Shown here in pieces: positions 39,401 through 47,003 of a stretch of DNA of 64,000 bases; positions within the stretch are counted from its first letter, which is position 1, and each line of letters starts with the position of its first letter. Below the pieces are notes generated by a model. It had not been told where the DNA came from. It saw nothing but the letters and a program-made list of their open reading frames with translations, and made no database searches. The position numbers and the translations under genes were made by a program. Source of the stretch: Candidatus Zixiibacteriota bacterium (GTDB lineage Bacteria > Zixibacteria > MSB-5A5 > UBA10806 > 4484-95); contig JAAEQD010000366.1 of the NCBI GenBank assembly GCA_024231855.1, forward strand, positions 1 through 64,000. The letters run 5' to 3'.

Positions 39401-41698
39401 ATTTTTAAAGAAATTCATAATCTAGGGAATTGGGTTGTTAATTATGACGAACTACTGGACCGTCGCCAATTGTTGAATCAGAATGTTCGAATAATTCAAT
39501 ATAAACAACTTGCTACGCAAGGGAGAAATGTACTAGTTTCCTCGACCGCCCCACTTGGATTATTACAATCTATGGTTCATAGCCGTATTAGAGATTTGAA
39601 TATAGATCTAACTAATGAAGAATGTAAAAAGTTAACTGACCGCTTTCTTTCTGATGCAACCGAGATTTCGGGTGATATTGTACTTAGAGCAGCGAAACGA
39701 GGTAGAAACGCGAGTGAATTGATGGGAATAGTCCTTAGCCATTTCCTTATCCAACAGGAGCTAGGGGCTAGCAGTTATATTGGATGGTATTTTCTCGATG
39801 ATTATGCTGAATGGTTGGGACAGAAAGAGGAACAAATTGCTGATATCTTGGCCCTAGTTCTCCATAGCAGTGACGATGGTAAAATGCGACTTTCTGTAAT
39901 TGTTTGCGAATCAAAATATATTCATGCAGACAGTCTATCTAATAAAAGGAGAGAATCACAGAAACAGCTGAGAGATACAGTACGGAGAATCAGTGATGCA
40001 ATTTTTGGAGATCCTCGCCGACTTGATAGAGATCTATGGTTATCACGTTTTTCTGATCTAGTTCTTAATGGGATTCAATTTCCTGCTAGCGCCAATGTTG
40101 ATCTTAATGCATGGCGGAGAGCCATTAGAGAAGGAGCCTGCGAAATTTATTTACGGGGATATTCCCATATATTTGTGTGTGGTCCCACTGATGCCCCTGA
40201 ATGTTCCGACTTTGTTAAAGTAGCTGAGTTGAGCAATTCTTATCAGGAAGTATATTCCCGTTCAGCACTTCGTGAATTAATAAAGCATTATTGGAAAAAT
40301 ACTGATCCGATGGATCTTCGTAGAAAGAACGCTGAGATTGATATCTGGGCTAATCAAGAGTACAAGCCACCTACTGAAATACATGATATTTCAAGTAAAA
40401 CAAGTGGAAGTATAACGGAAGAGGATGTTGAAAGGCAAGACAAACAGATCGATAATGCTAAGAAGGTCGAAGCGAGAGAAGAATCTGAGTATAAAAATGA
40501 TATTAGAGAAATAGACGTTAAACAAAAACATAAAACTGCAATGTCGGCTTCATCTGAATGGGCTTATCCAGGGATAGGTAAGATAATAGCCCAGTATCAA
40601 GATGGGGCCTTGGACACTGCTGAGGAAATGAAATGGTTGAAAAAAACAGAGAATGTTTGTAAGGGGGCTCTGCAACAATTTCAATTAAGGGCAAAGCTAT
40701 TAAGCAGCACACTTACACCTAATGCTGCATTATTGAAATTTCTTGGAAGTGCTGATATGACCGTTGAAAAAGTGTCAAAGAGGACCTCGGAATTTCTCAC
40801 AACACACGGTTTACCTATAATTTCAGTGCGAGCAGAGCCTGGAACGGTGGTGATATCAATCGCGCGGCCCAATCGTAGAATATTGCATCTCTTGGATGTA
40901 TGGAAGGAATGGAGACCTGATTGCACACGGGGAAATCATAAATTGTTAGTTGGACTAAAAGAAGAGGATAGTTCTCGGCTCTTTATTTCTCCCAAAGAAA
41001 ATTCTCCGCATACGTTAATTGCGGGATCTACTGGGAGTGGTAAATCCGTTCTTATGCAAAACATTATACTTGCCATTGCATGCACAAATACTGTTGAGTG
41101 GTCCCGGATAACACTGATTGATCCGAAGTGCGGAGTAGATTATTTCCCCTTTGAAGGTCTACCCCATCTTCAAGGAGGGGTCATCGATAATCAGGATGAA
41201 GCTATATCAAGTCTAACACGACTTGTTGATGAGATGAATCGACGATATGAGGTGCTAAGAAGCAATCGAGTTTCAAGTATTTATGATCTTAATAAGAAAA
41301 AGGATGCTTCGGTACATCTTCCTTTTCTATGGGTTATTCACGACGAATTTGCTGAATGGATGATGACTGACGATTATAGGAGTAATGTCGCCAATATTGT
41401 GGCAAGGCTTGGGGTAAAAGCCCGTGCAGCAGGGATATTCCTTGTATTTGCAGCACAACGGCCTGATAATAATGTAATGCCAATGCAACTTAGATCTAAC
41501 CTTGGAAATCGCTTAATTCTCCGAGTTGATGGTGAAGGAACTTCTGAAATAGCCCTTGGAGAAAAAGGGGCAGAAAAGTTATTGGGAAAAGGCCACGTTG
41601 CTGTGAAACTCGAGGGGCATGACGATATATTAACTGCTCAAGTTCCGTTTATTGAACCTTCTGAAATAGAGACAATCGTTTCAAAACTAGGCTCTTGA
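36455..41698 (+). CDS. sspH: SspH/DptH-like FtsK-type DNA translocase
   Basis: The 1747-aa protein ends in an FtsK/SpoIIIE-HerA type motor: Walker A GSTGSGKS at 1524-1531 (within TLIAGSTGSGKSVLMQ), LIDPKCGVDYF after it, and Walker B FLWVIHDEFAEWM near 1624-1636. Upstream, a D1130 and E1152-S-K1154 arrangement (within SVIVCESKYI) resembles a PD-(D/E)xK nuclease core. An acidic/lysine-rich linker lies near 1310-1370. This matches the large DptH/SspH subunit, the presumed DNA-moving and damaging component. No clear terminator follows. Confidence 0.78.
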   Translation: MTNHELIGLVGATYLRERMSKDDEGGTARYLLDCLTPEQTGAIAEAIYFDAQLTDSTEIKLPKHFVGDLGLLDEFLTTERTTYFRNAACSKPILLVANTGDDEEQSLKELEPIGRPQLLENTEAWVQAVSPGLQLTDVNKKWWIQALNGLLDNRHFPLERFASYVLATKEAIENGHPILAALGVALPALQIPRDTAYFNGLSERTAGHRSKWKNLYRNALNRRACYLRKQTPTQGLLTEETLRKSFDNVSDMIPSELYGTINDFIASPSGWNKTSKALAVCEWESVKPIFDGLRREKFNLGKATLDFYDEREEGLLSDDEHDYLNRLTKRNTRESQEEDDDFYRNHKSELKENTSLKAKWDRFIYGKPIETNDFLSGIVLSLEALFDQDMQNCKQELNIWCDKRAKVELKKVNNEAGKYFAFRYRGLKTLFGKKVSWDVGHLFEFDSLCEEWQSARNRYVNRSVAKAALRLKFFLELEVEFSTGQTEKYTKQLIWTFNPMSIPAELSGDWRRLSKHPLVRCVANLEPVSGKGHYQSIDLHNARTLMPTYDRNRGSFVAVYKTELDIACLWPNYLSMSKEKGLIDKETSDKLVTLFNKFKASYSSAIKDFVIDGIASITLLEQAKDYHNLLNAICRHAKGDRNRELLLKPLMEIGAVRIEGGKLTTIVAPWHPLRIAAMATKAMQVSSLIRYLLDADEILFGDTKLFFKELKNEIAHPYYPEIVLSWTNTKPELLSLTDAHLDYSLHEPPIASYDGFDDTNENPSESAELILNTVKRFLALYPHEKTNLSLVLYNSDSARLPQSIVDKISKLRDDEEDMRCQIILRHRDSKKLNDLYIKIVETVDTDPDSSVASETAKDFMARLRIGIMVDQAPIPDPKDGPPADLVFLQDVITRHAKLEWYRVDATPIESSKHYPPRWSRRRPSATDDMKSIVFLCSPVQTEECWSYITALTSFLKGKWDGDRSRRLLPARQLDFNDPDTASIFKEIHNLGNWVVNYDELLDRRQLLNQNVRIIQYKQLATQGRNVLVSSTAPLGLLQSMVHSRIRDLNIDLTNEECKKLTDRFLSDATEISGDIVLRAAKRGRNASELMGIVLSHFLIQQELGASSYIGWYFLDDYAEWLGQKEEQIADILALVLHSSDDGKMRLSVIVCESKYIHADSLSNKRRESQKQLRDTVRRISDAIFGDPRRLDRDLWLSRFSDLVLNGIQFPASANVDLNAWRRAIREGACEIYLRGYSHIFVCGPTDAPECSDFVKVAELSNSYQEVYSRSALRELIKHYWKNTDPMDLRRKNAEIDIWANQEYKPPTEIHDISSKTSGSITEEDVERQDKQIDNAKKVEAREESEYKNDIREIDVKQKHKTAMSASSEWAYPGIGKIIAQYQDGALDTAEEMKWLKKTENVCKGALQQFQLRAKLLSSTLTPNAALLKFLGSADMTVEKVSKRTSEFLTTHGLPIISVRAEPGTVVISIARPNRRILHLLDVWKEWRPDCTRGNHKLLVGLKEEDSSRLFISPKENSPHTLIAGSTGSGKSVLMQNIILAIACTNTVEWSRITLIDPKCGVDYFPFEGLPHLQGGVIDNQDEAISSLTRLVDEMNRRYEVLRSNRVSSIYDLNKKKDASVHLPFLWVIHDEFAEWMMTDDYRSNVANIVARLGVKARAAGIFLVFAAQRPDNNVMPMQLRSNLGNRLILRVDGEGTSEIALGEKGAEKLLGKGHVAVKLEGHDDILTAQVPFIEPSEIETIVSKLGS

Positions 41699-41933
41699 AA
41701 TACCCAATTGTTGGCATTGCTCCGATAAGCTGTGGGTAGGCAGCGCAACCATTATCCTGCATCTCGAGATTGACGAATGCGATAACACATTATTTAAGGC
41801 TACTCAGGAATGATTCTCATATAATTAGAAAAAAAAAGAAAACATAAAAATATACTGGACACCGACCCAGCAAATCCATATTTGATAATCGTCAGTTCCC
41901 TAATAAAATATTCTCCCACAATCAATTCCTAAT

Positions 41934-41964
41934 ATGGTATAAGCAATATATAGCAGATCTGCTA
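41934..41964 (+). promoter_or_regulatory. extended -10 promoter with palindromic operator
   Basis: ATGGTATAAGCA (41934-41945), an extended -10 box (TG-G-TATAAG), is followed 7 bp later by the perfect 14-bp palindrome TAGCAGATCTGCTA (41951-41964). It lies about 45 bp before the DUF932 gene. The gap 41,699-42,009 holds nothing else I can support. Confidence 0.5.
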
Positions 41965-42009
41965 ATCACCATAATTTCATAAATAACCATATAACCGAAA
42001 GGAGAAACC

Positions 42010-42768
42010 ATGAATCTACGCGATTTCAGTTTCCCAGTGGTCGAACGCCCAGTTTATGCCGATAACGGGCTAGCGGACTTGATAGACCCGGGAAATGACA
42101 ACACCTTTCTAAAGGGGGACTACAAAGCAATAGTCCGGGAGGACAAGAATCAACTTATTAGCATCGTTAGGCAGAGCTACAAGGTAGTGCCTAACGAGGT
42201 GCTTATCAGTCAACTTACCCAACAACTAGACCTGGTTGATACATCTTACGAAATTGATCCAAGCCACAGCTTCGTCGAGAACAATAGGATGCGCCTGCAA
42301 ATTCGATTTCCAGAAATATTGATAAATGATGGCGAGTCGGACATCGCGTTATCAATCTATCTCCACAATTCGTACAATATGTCTGAAAGCGTGCGAATAT
42401 TCTTCGGTGCCATACGAGGCATCTGTTCAAATGGTATGGTATTCGGCAAGGTCCTCGGCCAGTTTTACAAGAAGCATACCAAGGGTTTTCAGATCGGTGA
42501 CCTGAAGAAGGAAATCTCGGCGGTTTACGATTGTTTGCCCAAAATCGAAAACCGAATAAAGCAGCTGGATTCCAGACCGGTGACAGATGGGATCAGAGAG
42601 AACGTCCAAAAGGAGTTGGGTAAAAAGGTGTCTCAGGAAGTACTGGACAGAAGCCATCAATCACAATGGGCTTTATACAACGCGATCACTCACCTGGTCT
42701 CTCATGTCATCCAGCAACGCTACCGTTCACGATATCAAATAGCCGCGGCAAAGGTCTTTGGCCTATGA
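42010..42768 (+). CDS. DUF932 family phage/plasmid-like protein
   Basis: The 252-aa protein belongs to DUF932 (phage/plasmid-like protein), recognised from YKAIVRED-type opening strands, VRQSYKVVPNEVL and the central FFGAIRGICSNGMVFG. Function in the family is not established; members often sit beside recombination genes in mobile elements. It has a strong AAAGGAG site and shares an ATGA overlap with the following nuclease gene. Confidence 0.8.
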   Translation: MNLRDFSFPVVERPVYADNGLADLIDPGNDNTFLKGDYKAIVREDKNQLISIVRQSYKVVPNEVLISQLTQQLDLVDTSYEIDPSHSFVENNRMRLQIRFPEILINDGESDIALSIYLHNSYNMSESVRIFFGAIRGICSNGMVFGKVLGQFYKKHTKGFQIGDLKKEISAVYDCLPKIENRIKQLDSRPVTDGIRENVQKELGKKVSQEVLDRSHQSQWALYNAITHLVSHVIQQRYRSRYQIAAAKVFGL

Positions 42769-43676
42769 CAAAGAAAGAAATCCTGCAGACGATACAATTG
42801 AGACAATCGACGTTGAAGGACTACCTCAATTGCCCGATGATGTTTAAGTTCCGACATTTAGACAAGCTTCAACCAGAATACCGTCATCCAGCGGCATTGC
42901 ATGGTAGCGTCATCCATAAGCTTCTCTACATGATTCACGATGACAAATGGAATTTGAATGTTGCCAATTACTATGGAGAAATATTCGAACGGTACGAGTT
43001 CGGCAAAGAAGGCGAGTCGAAGATTCCCGTGAAATGGAAAGATAAAGCTAAGGAGTTGGCTGCTTACGAGTCTAACGCCAACGAAATGCTCGACAACTAT
43101 CGAAAGTGGGAACCAAACCAACAGGCTTCCATACTCTATGCCGAGCAACGGTTCAGGGTTAAGATCGGTGGTTACGTGTTCACTGGTACCATAGATCAGG
43201 TGAGAAGATATCCCGATGATACAACCGAGCTACTGGATTTTAAAAGTTCCAAACAGCGTCCCAATGATCTGGCGATGTATAATGACTGGCAGTTGGCATT
43301 GTATCAATATGCCATCAAACATGGTGAAGTTCTTATCGAGGACAATTGGATAAAACCAAAACTACACCCCGATTATTGTAGTATCTATTTCCTGCGGACG
43401 CACGAGATTCGGAAGAGAACAACCGTCAACGGCAAAGCCGGCGATGAAAAGGGTGAGCCGCTGATCAGGACTCAAAAAAGTCCGCAGGATATAAGGCAAT
43501 TTCGTGAGCAAGTTCTTAACCTGCTTAAGGCAATGTTGAAGGACTGGCATTTCCCCAATCCTAACCATTGTAATCTCTGCAACTACAAATCTCACTGTCT
43601 GGAAAGAGCTGCCGAATTGCCCAAAGCATTTGTAGCCGAAGCGCGTAAACGCTTAAAAGAAACACAAGCCGCTTAA
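42765..43676 (+). CDS. Cas4/RecB-like PD-(D/E)xK nuclease
   Basis: I start this 303-aa protein at ATG 42765, which overlaps the previous stop as ATGA; an upstream in-frame start at 42666 lies inside the DUF932 gene. The nuclease core is visible as GTIDQVRRY followed by TELLDFKSSKQ (about residues 140-162). Iron-sulfur cysteines are present in the Cas4/AddB arrangement: one near the N-terminus (LNCPMMF, C23) and a C-terminal CNLCNYKSHC cluster. It is probably a DNA exonuclease for recombination or replication of the island. There is no CRISPR array or other cas gene nearby. Confidence 0.85.
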   Translation: MTKKEILQTIQLRQSTLKDYLNCPMMFKFRHLDKLQPEYRHPAALHGSVIHKLLYMIHDDKWNLNVANYYGEIFERYEFGKEGESKIPVKWKDKAKELAAYESNANEMLDNYRKWEPNQQASILYAEQRFRVKIGGYVFTGTIDQVRRYPDDTTELLDFKSSKQRPNDLAMYNDWQLALYQYAIKHGEVLIEDNWIKPKLHPDYCSIYFLRTHEIRKRTTVNGKAGDEKGEPLIRTQKSPQDIRQFREQVLNLLKAMLKDWHFPNPNHCNLCNYKSHCLERAAELPKAFVAEARKRLKETQAA

Positions 43677-43717
43677 TAATCCAAACTAACAACACCCATA
43701 AAATGAAAGGAGCAATC

Positions 43718-44440
43718 TTGGATAATAGTCTCACAAAAACTGACGAAATCCAAAGGGCATTAACGGAAGCTGGATTTAATCCAGATGAAGAGCTGCATGC
43801 TCTCGAAACATCAAACAATAGTTTCGAGATACAGCGCATCAGGATAGATCACAAGGATAACGGTAAGCATAAGCTGTATATTGACCACGGCTCTAATTAT
43901 TTAGGAAGTGAAACGCAGGAAGAACCGATTCCGGACAATACCCTTCAAGCCGTGATTTTTGCAGAACAACACATTCGTGCCCTTTGGACAGATGGTGAAC
44001 CGATTCCGATTTGTAGCAGCATTGATGAGGTACCTAACGCTAGAGAGCCCATATGTTCATCCTGCGCAGGCTGCAAGGAAGCCGTTATCGGATCCGGCAA
44101 ATGCAAACCCAAAATGAGGCTCTGGTTACTGGTTGAACAGGATTCAGAAATAAAGCCGATGGTTATGAACTTAAGCCCAACCAGTCTGAAGCATTGGAGT
44201 GCCCATAAACGTAAGCTTAAACGGTCTAAGCTTCCTGTGGTATCCGTAAATACCGTAATTCAGCTCGAAGATACCAAAAGGAATGGCTATCGGTGGGCGG
44301 AAGTCGTTTTCGACGTCACAGGAGTGTCAGCTAAAAGCACCCTACTGGTGGCCAAGCAGGCCCGTGACGAGCTTGACAGGGTAATGCAGGATATTACGCA
44401 AAGAGATTACGATGATCCTGGGGATAAAGTAAAAAGCTGA
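43718..44440 (+). CDS. hypothetical protein of the nuclease operon
   Basis: I start it at TTG 43718 because AAAGGAG (43706-43712) is ideally placed before it; an in-frame ATG at 43703 contains that ribosome site and has none of its own. The protein, about 240 aa, has a cysteine cluster (ICSSCAGCKEAV with a following GKCKP) that may bind zinc. No family is recognised. It follows the DUF932 and Cas4-like genes and ends at a terminator, so it may be a recombination partner such as an annealing or single-strand-binding protein; that is only a guess. Confidence 0.6.
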   Translation: MDNSLTKTDEIQRALTEAGFNPDEELHALETSNNSFEIQRIRIDHKDNGKHKLYIDHGSNYLGSETQEEPIPDNTLQAVIFAEQHIRALWTDGEPIPICSSIDEVPNAREPICSSCAGCKEAVIGSGKCKPKMRLWLLVEQDSEIKPMVMNLSPTSLKHWSAHKRKLKRSKLPVVSVNTVIQLEDTKRNGYRWAEVVFDVTGVSAKSTLLVAKQARDELDRVMQDITQRDYDDPGDKVKS

Positions 44441-44446
44441 ATCAAC

Positions 44447-44476
44447 AGCCAGCCTCTTGATCGGGGCTGGCTTTAT
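44447..44476 (+). terminator. rho-independent terminator of the nuclease operon
   Basis: AGCCAGCC (44447-44454) pairs with GGCTGGCT (44465-44472), followed by TTATT. It begins 6 bp after the stop codon. Confidence 0.85.
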
Positions 44477-44585
44477 TACTTGACGATCATCTTTAGTCTA
44501 GTTATCTTAGCTTTAGTAGTTTAATCTTGTGGGCATACATCCTGCGCTGACAGCCAGTCTCCTAATATCCAAATACGGGGTAATT

Positions 44586-44756
44586 GTGGCTAAAGAGTGT
44601 GAATACTGTGGAAAAAGACTCTCCGAATTGAAATCGTATAATTTTCAGGGTATGGATGTTTGCGGTAAATGCCTTGATGTCCTTGATAATCAAATCAGTT
44701 TAGGACTTGAATCCAAGGAGCATAAAATCATCTCTGATGGCCTCACAGTCGAATAA
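44586..44756 (+). CDS. small zinc-ribbon protein
   Basis: The 56-aa protein starts at GTG 44586 behind CGGGGT; a longer frame to 44529 lacks a ribosome site. It has two CxxC knuckles (CEYCGKRL and DVCGKCLD) spaced as in a zinc ribbon. It may bind nucleic acid or protein. It is not part of a recognisable operon. Confidence 0.55.
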   Translation: MAKECEYCGKRLSELKSYNFQGMDVCGKCLDVLDNQISLGLESKEHKIISDGLTVE

Positions 44757-44807
44757 GATGTGGATTAATGAAGATCAGTAATATCAATAAAGGGAGGCAA
44801 ATAAAAT

Positions 44808-44978
44808 ATGGAGAACATAATATACCCGAAACTAATTTCAAGGGAGATAGAAATTTGTGATCTTGTCAGAAAAGGCGCATCGCAGGAAGAAATTGCTGAA
44901 ACCTTACAAGTGTCGGTAGGTACAATCCGGAAGCACATATATAAAATCAGTAGTAAGTTGAGTCGAATAATTGAATAG
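44808..44978 (+). CDS. LuxR-type HTH-only protein
   Basis: This 56-aa ORF starts at ATG 44808 behind AAAGGGAGG. It consists almost wholly of a LuxR/GerE helix-turn-helix: SREIEICDLVRKGASQEEIA followed by TLQVSVGTIRKHIYKI. There is no receiver or ligand domain. A stand-alone LuxR HTH could regulate island promoters by dimerising on short palindromes. Another 70 bp separates it from the next gene. Confidence 0.7.
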   Translation: MENIIYPKLISREIEICDLVRKGASQEEIAETLQVSVGTIRKHIYKISSKLSRIIE

Positions 44979-45047
44979 GCAACCTCATCGTTTAACATGA
45001 TTGAGATTGCGAAGTTGATTCAGGGTTAAGAAAATAGGCGATTTAAA

Positions 45048-45617
45048 ATGTGGTTCAAGAAAAGGCGCAATCACAAATATTATAGTATGTTGGATAAAGT
45101 GTTAAACGGCAATATGGATATTGACTTCACTGAGTTTAGGATGCTTTATACCGAAACTCCAGATTATAATCCTTATGATAATGAAAAATTTGCACAAATG
45201 ACTAATGCTTATCAATGTAAGGATTATACGAAGGCGATAGAGATTGCTAACAGAATTCTCAAAGATAATTATCCCAATATTCAAGCCCATCGAATTGGAG
45301 AATTAGCTCATTATCGAATCAATGATATGATAAAATATTCTTACCATGGAAAGCTAGCCCATAAGTTACTTGAATCAATAAATAAATCGGGCGATGGTAG
45401 AACAACTGAATCAGCCTTTAAGGTGATATCAACGGCAGAAGAGTATGCTTATATGGAATGTTGGCCGATGAAAGTTAAGAAGCAGCATCTAATTCAGGCT
45501 AACAATAAGTATTTTGATAAATTAGAAGTGTTCTTTTCAGAGTTAGCTGGTGTAAATGATCTATACTTTGATATTTCAGTTCCTTATAGATGGCTAAATG
45601 AGCGTATAAAGGATTGA
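45048..45617 (+). CDS. DUF4919-like protein
   Basis: The 189-aa protein fits the DUF4919 pattern: DFTEFRMLYTETPDYNPYD, a TPR-like segment (YTKAIEIANRILKDNYPNI), an AHRIGELAHY helix, and SINKSGDGRTTESAFKVIS followed by EEYAYM. Proteins of this family are uncharacterised and often exported, but no signal peptide is visible here. It stands alone between the HTH gene and a minus-strand membrane protease gene. Confidence 0.75.
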   Translation: MWFKKRRNHKYYSMLDKVLNGNMDIDFTEFRMLYTETPDYNPYDNEKFAQMTNAYQCKDYTKAIEIANRILKDNYPNIQAHRIGELAHYRINDMIKYSYHGKLAHKLLESINKSGDGRTTESAFKVISTAEEYAYMECWPMKVKKQHLIQANNKYFDKLEVFFSELAGVNDLYFDISVPYRWLNERIKD

Positions 45618-45717
45618 CGAAATTAGATTAACCTGTGAAAACCACTAATATGTAATGATTCTAAACCGGCCTGCTCGACGATTGATAATTTATGCAATAG
45701 TAGTCGGATTTACCATG

Positions 45718-46410
45718 CTATTCCTTATTCACTAAAACACTTAAAGCTATTATACTGGAATTCATTGAAATATGAACAACTATTGAAAACAATAGCGACC
45801 CAGACATAATATATAAAGCACCCAGAACTAGACCGCCAATGCTTAGCTTAAACAGGGATTTCCACCCTTGGTATAAATGAGCAAAACCGAAAATGGCAGA
45901 AGATAGTAGCAGGGCAATCCCAAGACTCGTGAAATTACTAAGATAGCCGATTAAATAGCCTCTAAATAGAATTTCTTCGGCTATTCCCCCAATTATCACC
46001 ATTGGGATAAAGAATCTTAATTGTATGGAGCTAGTAGGCAAAAATATTTGAGTAGATTTCAATTTTTCTTTTATATGGTCGTATTTGCTTTTATCAGAAA
46101 GCGCCTCGAAAAACCTGAACCACATCCCACCAATTAAGGATACTGAAATAAGTGAAGCGATAAGCGATCCTTTGTTTAAAGCAAACTTGAAACCTATAGA
46201 GAAGATATCCCCATAAGCTAAATACCATAATGCAAGCGCGATCACAGCTTCTATAAAAGGAAACAAATATATCTTGAAGTAAATTACCCACTTATTCAAA
46301 ACGTATTTTGGATTAGTCTTTGTTGAATTTGGTAACCAGATAAATTTATAATACAAAGGTAAGACAAAACAGATTAGTCCAACAAATATATGATTCACTA
46401 TGCTATTCAT
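45718..46410 (-). CDS. CPBP family intramembrane metalloprotease (Abi-like)
   Basis: The 230-aa protein has about six to eight membrane spans and the CPBP signature: EEILFRGYL (glutamate pair and arginine), FGFAHLYQG and the C-terminal HISMN. The family covers CAAX-type proteases and bacteriocin-immunity proteins. Within an island containing tiny amphipathic peptide genes about 160 bp away on the same strand, a role in immunity or peptide processing is attractive but unproven. Confidence 0.85.
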   Translation of the reverse strand: MNSIVNHIFVGLICFVLPLYYKFIWLPNSTKTNPKYVLNKWVIYFKIYLFPFIEAVIALALWYLAYGDIFSIGFKFALNKGSLIASLISVSLIGGMWFRFFEALSDKSKYDHIKEKLKSTQIFLPTSSIQLRFFIPMVIIGGIAEEILFRGYLIGYLSNFTSLGIALLLSSAIFGFAHLYQGWKSLFKLSIGGLVLGALYIMSGSLLFSIVVHISMNSSIIALSVLVNKE

Positions 46411-46532
46411 AGGTCTTCAGCGGTATTACTTCTATCACAGATGACTTGCTCATAACGTATTATAGAAATCATCTTATAGAGTGGCGTATTATCAAGCTTA
46501 AGTCAATTCAAATATATAACCTGATGTAAAAG

Positions 46533-46556
46533 AAAACCGGCAGATTCGCCGGTTTT
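46533..46556. terminator. bidirectional terminator after peptide pair 1
   Basis: AAAACCGGC (46533-46541) pairs with GCCGGTTTT (46548-46556) around a 6-nt loop. T tracts follow on both strands, and on the minus strand it lies 14 bp past the stop of the 37-aa peptide gene. Confidence 0.85.
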
Positions 46557-46569
46557 TTTAGCTCTAAAT

Positions 46570-46683
46570 TCATTCGGATTTGGTATCTTCCGGCTCATCG
46601 TCCTTACTCAATACCAGCTTCAATATCTTCTCAACCAGCGTAGCTACCGATTTGGCAAGCTCTTCAATATCTAATGCTTTCAT
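46570..46683 (-). CDS. small anionic amphipathic peptide, pair 1 second gene (B1)
   Basis: The ORF encodes 37 aa beginning MKALDIEELAKSVATLVEKI and ending in an acidic tail. It is predicted as one amphipathic helix and has more acidic than basic residues. It starts 2 bp after the stop of the 23-aa peptide A1 and has no ribosome site of its own, so coupling is likely. The 28-aa B2 peptide at 48,524-48,610 is similar (DI-x(n)-A-x(n)-KIxKLxx followed by acidic residues). Function unknown. Confidence 0.65.
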   Translation of the reverse strand: MKALDIEELAKSVATLVEKILKLVLSKDDEPEDTKSE

Positions 46684-46685
46684 AA

Positions 46686-46757
46686 CTACGCTCGGCAGAT
46701 GAGGCGTTTTATTATCTCAGACGCCACAGCCGCTAACGTCTTAAGGAATTTGGCCAT
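46686..46757 (-). CDS. small cationic amphipathic peptide, pair 1 first gene (A1)
   Basis: The ORF encodes 23 aa, MAKFLKTLA at the start and ASEIIKRLICRA at the end, net positive. AAGGAG sits 7 nt before the ATG. A2 at 48,610-48,681 has exactly the same length and a similar C-terminal half (TAEILKRIVRRA). Such a short, strongly initiated, duplicated ORF with conserved length points to a real peptide: a bacteriocin-like, toxin-like or holin-like role is possible. Confidence 0.65.
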   Translation of the reverse strand: MAKFLKTLAAVASEIIKRLICRA

Positions 46758-46787
46758 GAATATTCTCCTTGTTATAGCTATTTATAA

Positions 46788-46814
46788 TAGTGACCACTAG
46801 TATTCTTATACCAT
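46788..46814 (-). promoter_or_regulatory. extended -10 promoter with inverted repeat, peptide pair 1
   Basis: On the minus strand ATGGTATAAGA (46814-46804) is followed 5 bp after TATAAG by TAGTG-GT-CACTA (46799-46788). The A1 start codon is about 30 bp further on. The layout matches the site at 41,934. Confidence 0.5.
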
Positions 46815-47003
46815 TGAAACGTAGCTAATTTGCTTGACAAAATGGCTTAAATAATTTTACTTATAATGACACAATGGGCGGTTGTATAGCCTTTCCGTGG
46901 GTTTTGGGGTAGAAATTTAGAGTATATTATACTAGAAATACCCCAAATGTTCTGAAGGCGTAATATATTATAATATTAATTATCATTATGAAGCGAGGTT
47001 AAA

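Noticed and set aside
27810-41698. BREX type 4 (also uses a PAPS-reductase protein and a large ATPase)
   Set aside because: No pglZ or brxL gene is present, and the DUF4007 gene plus the F-G-H order fit the Ssp system better.
42765-43676. Cas4-like nuclease as a sign of a CRISPR-Cas system
   Set aside because: No repeat-spacer array and no other cas gene in the window; DUF932 neighbours fit a mobile-element recombination role.
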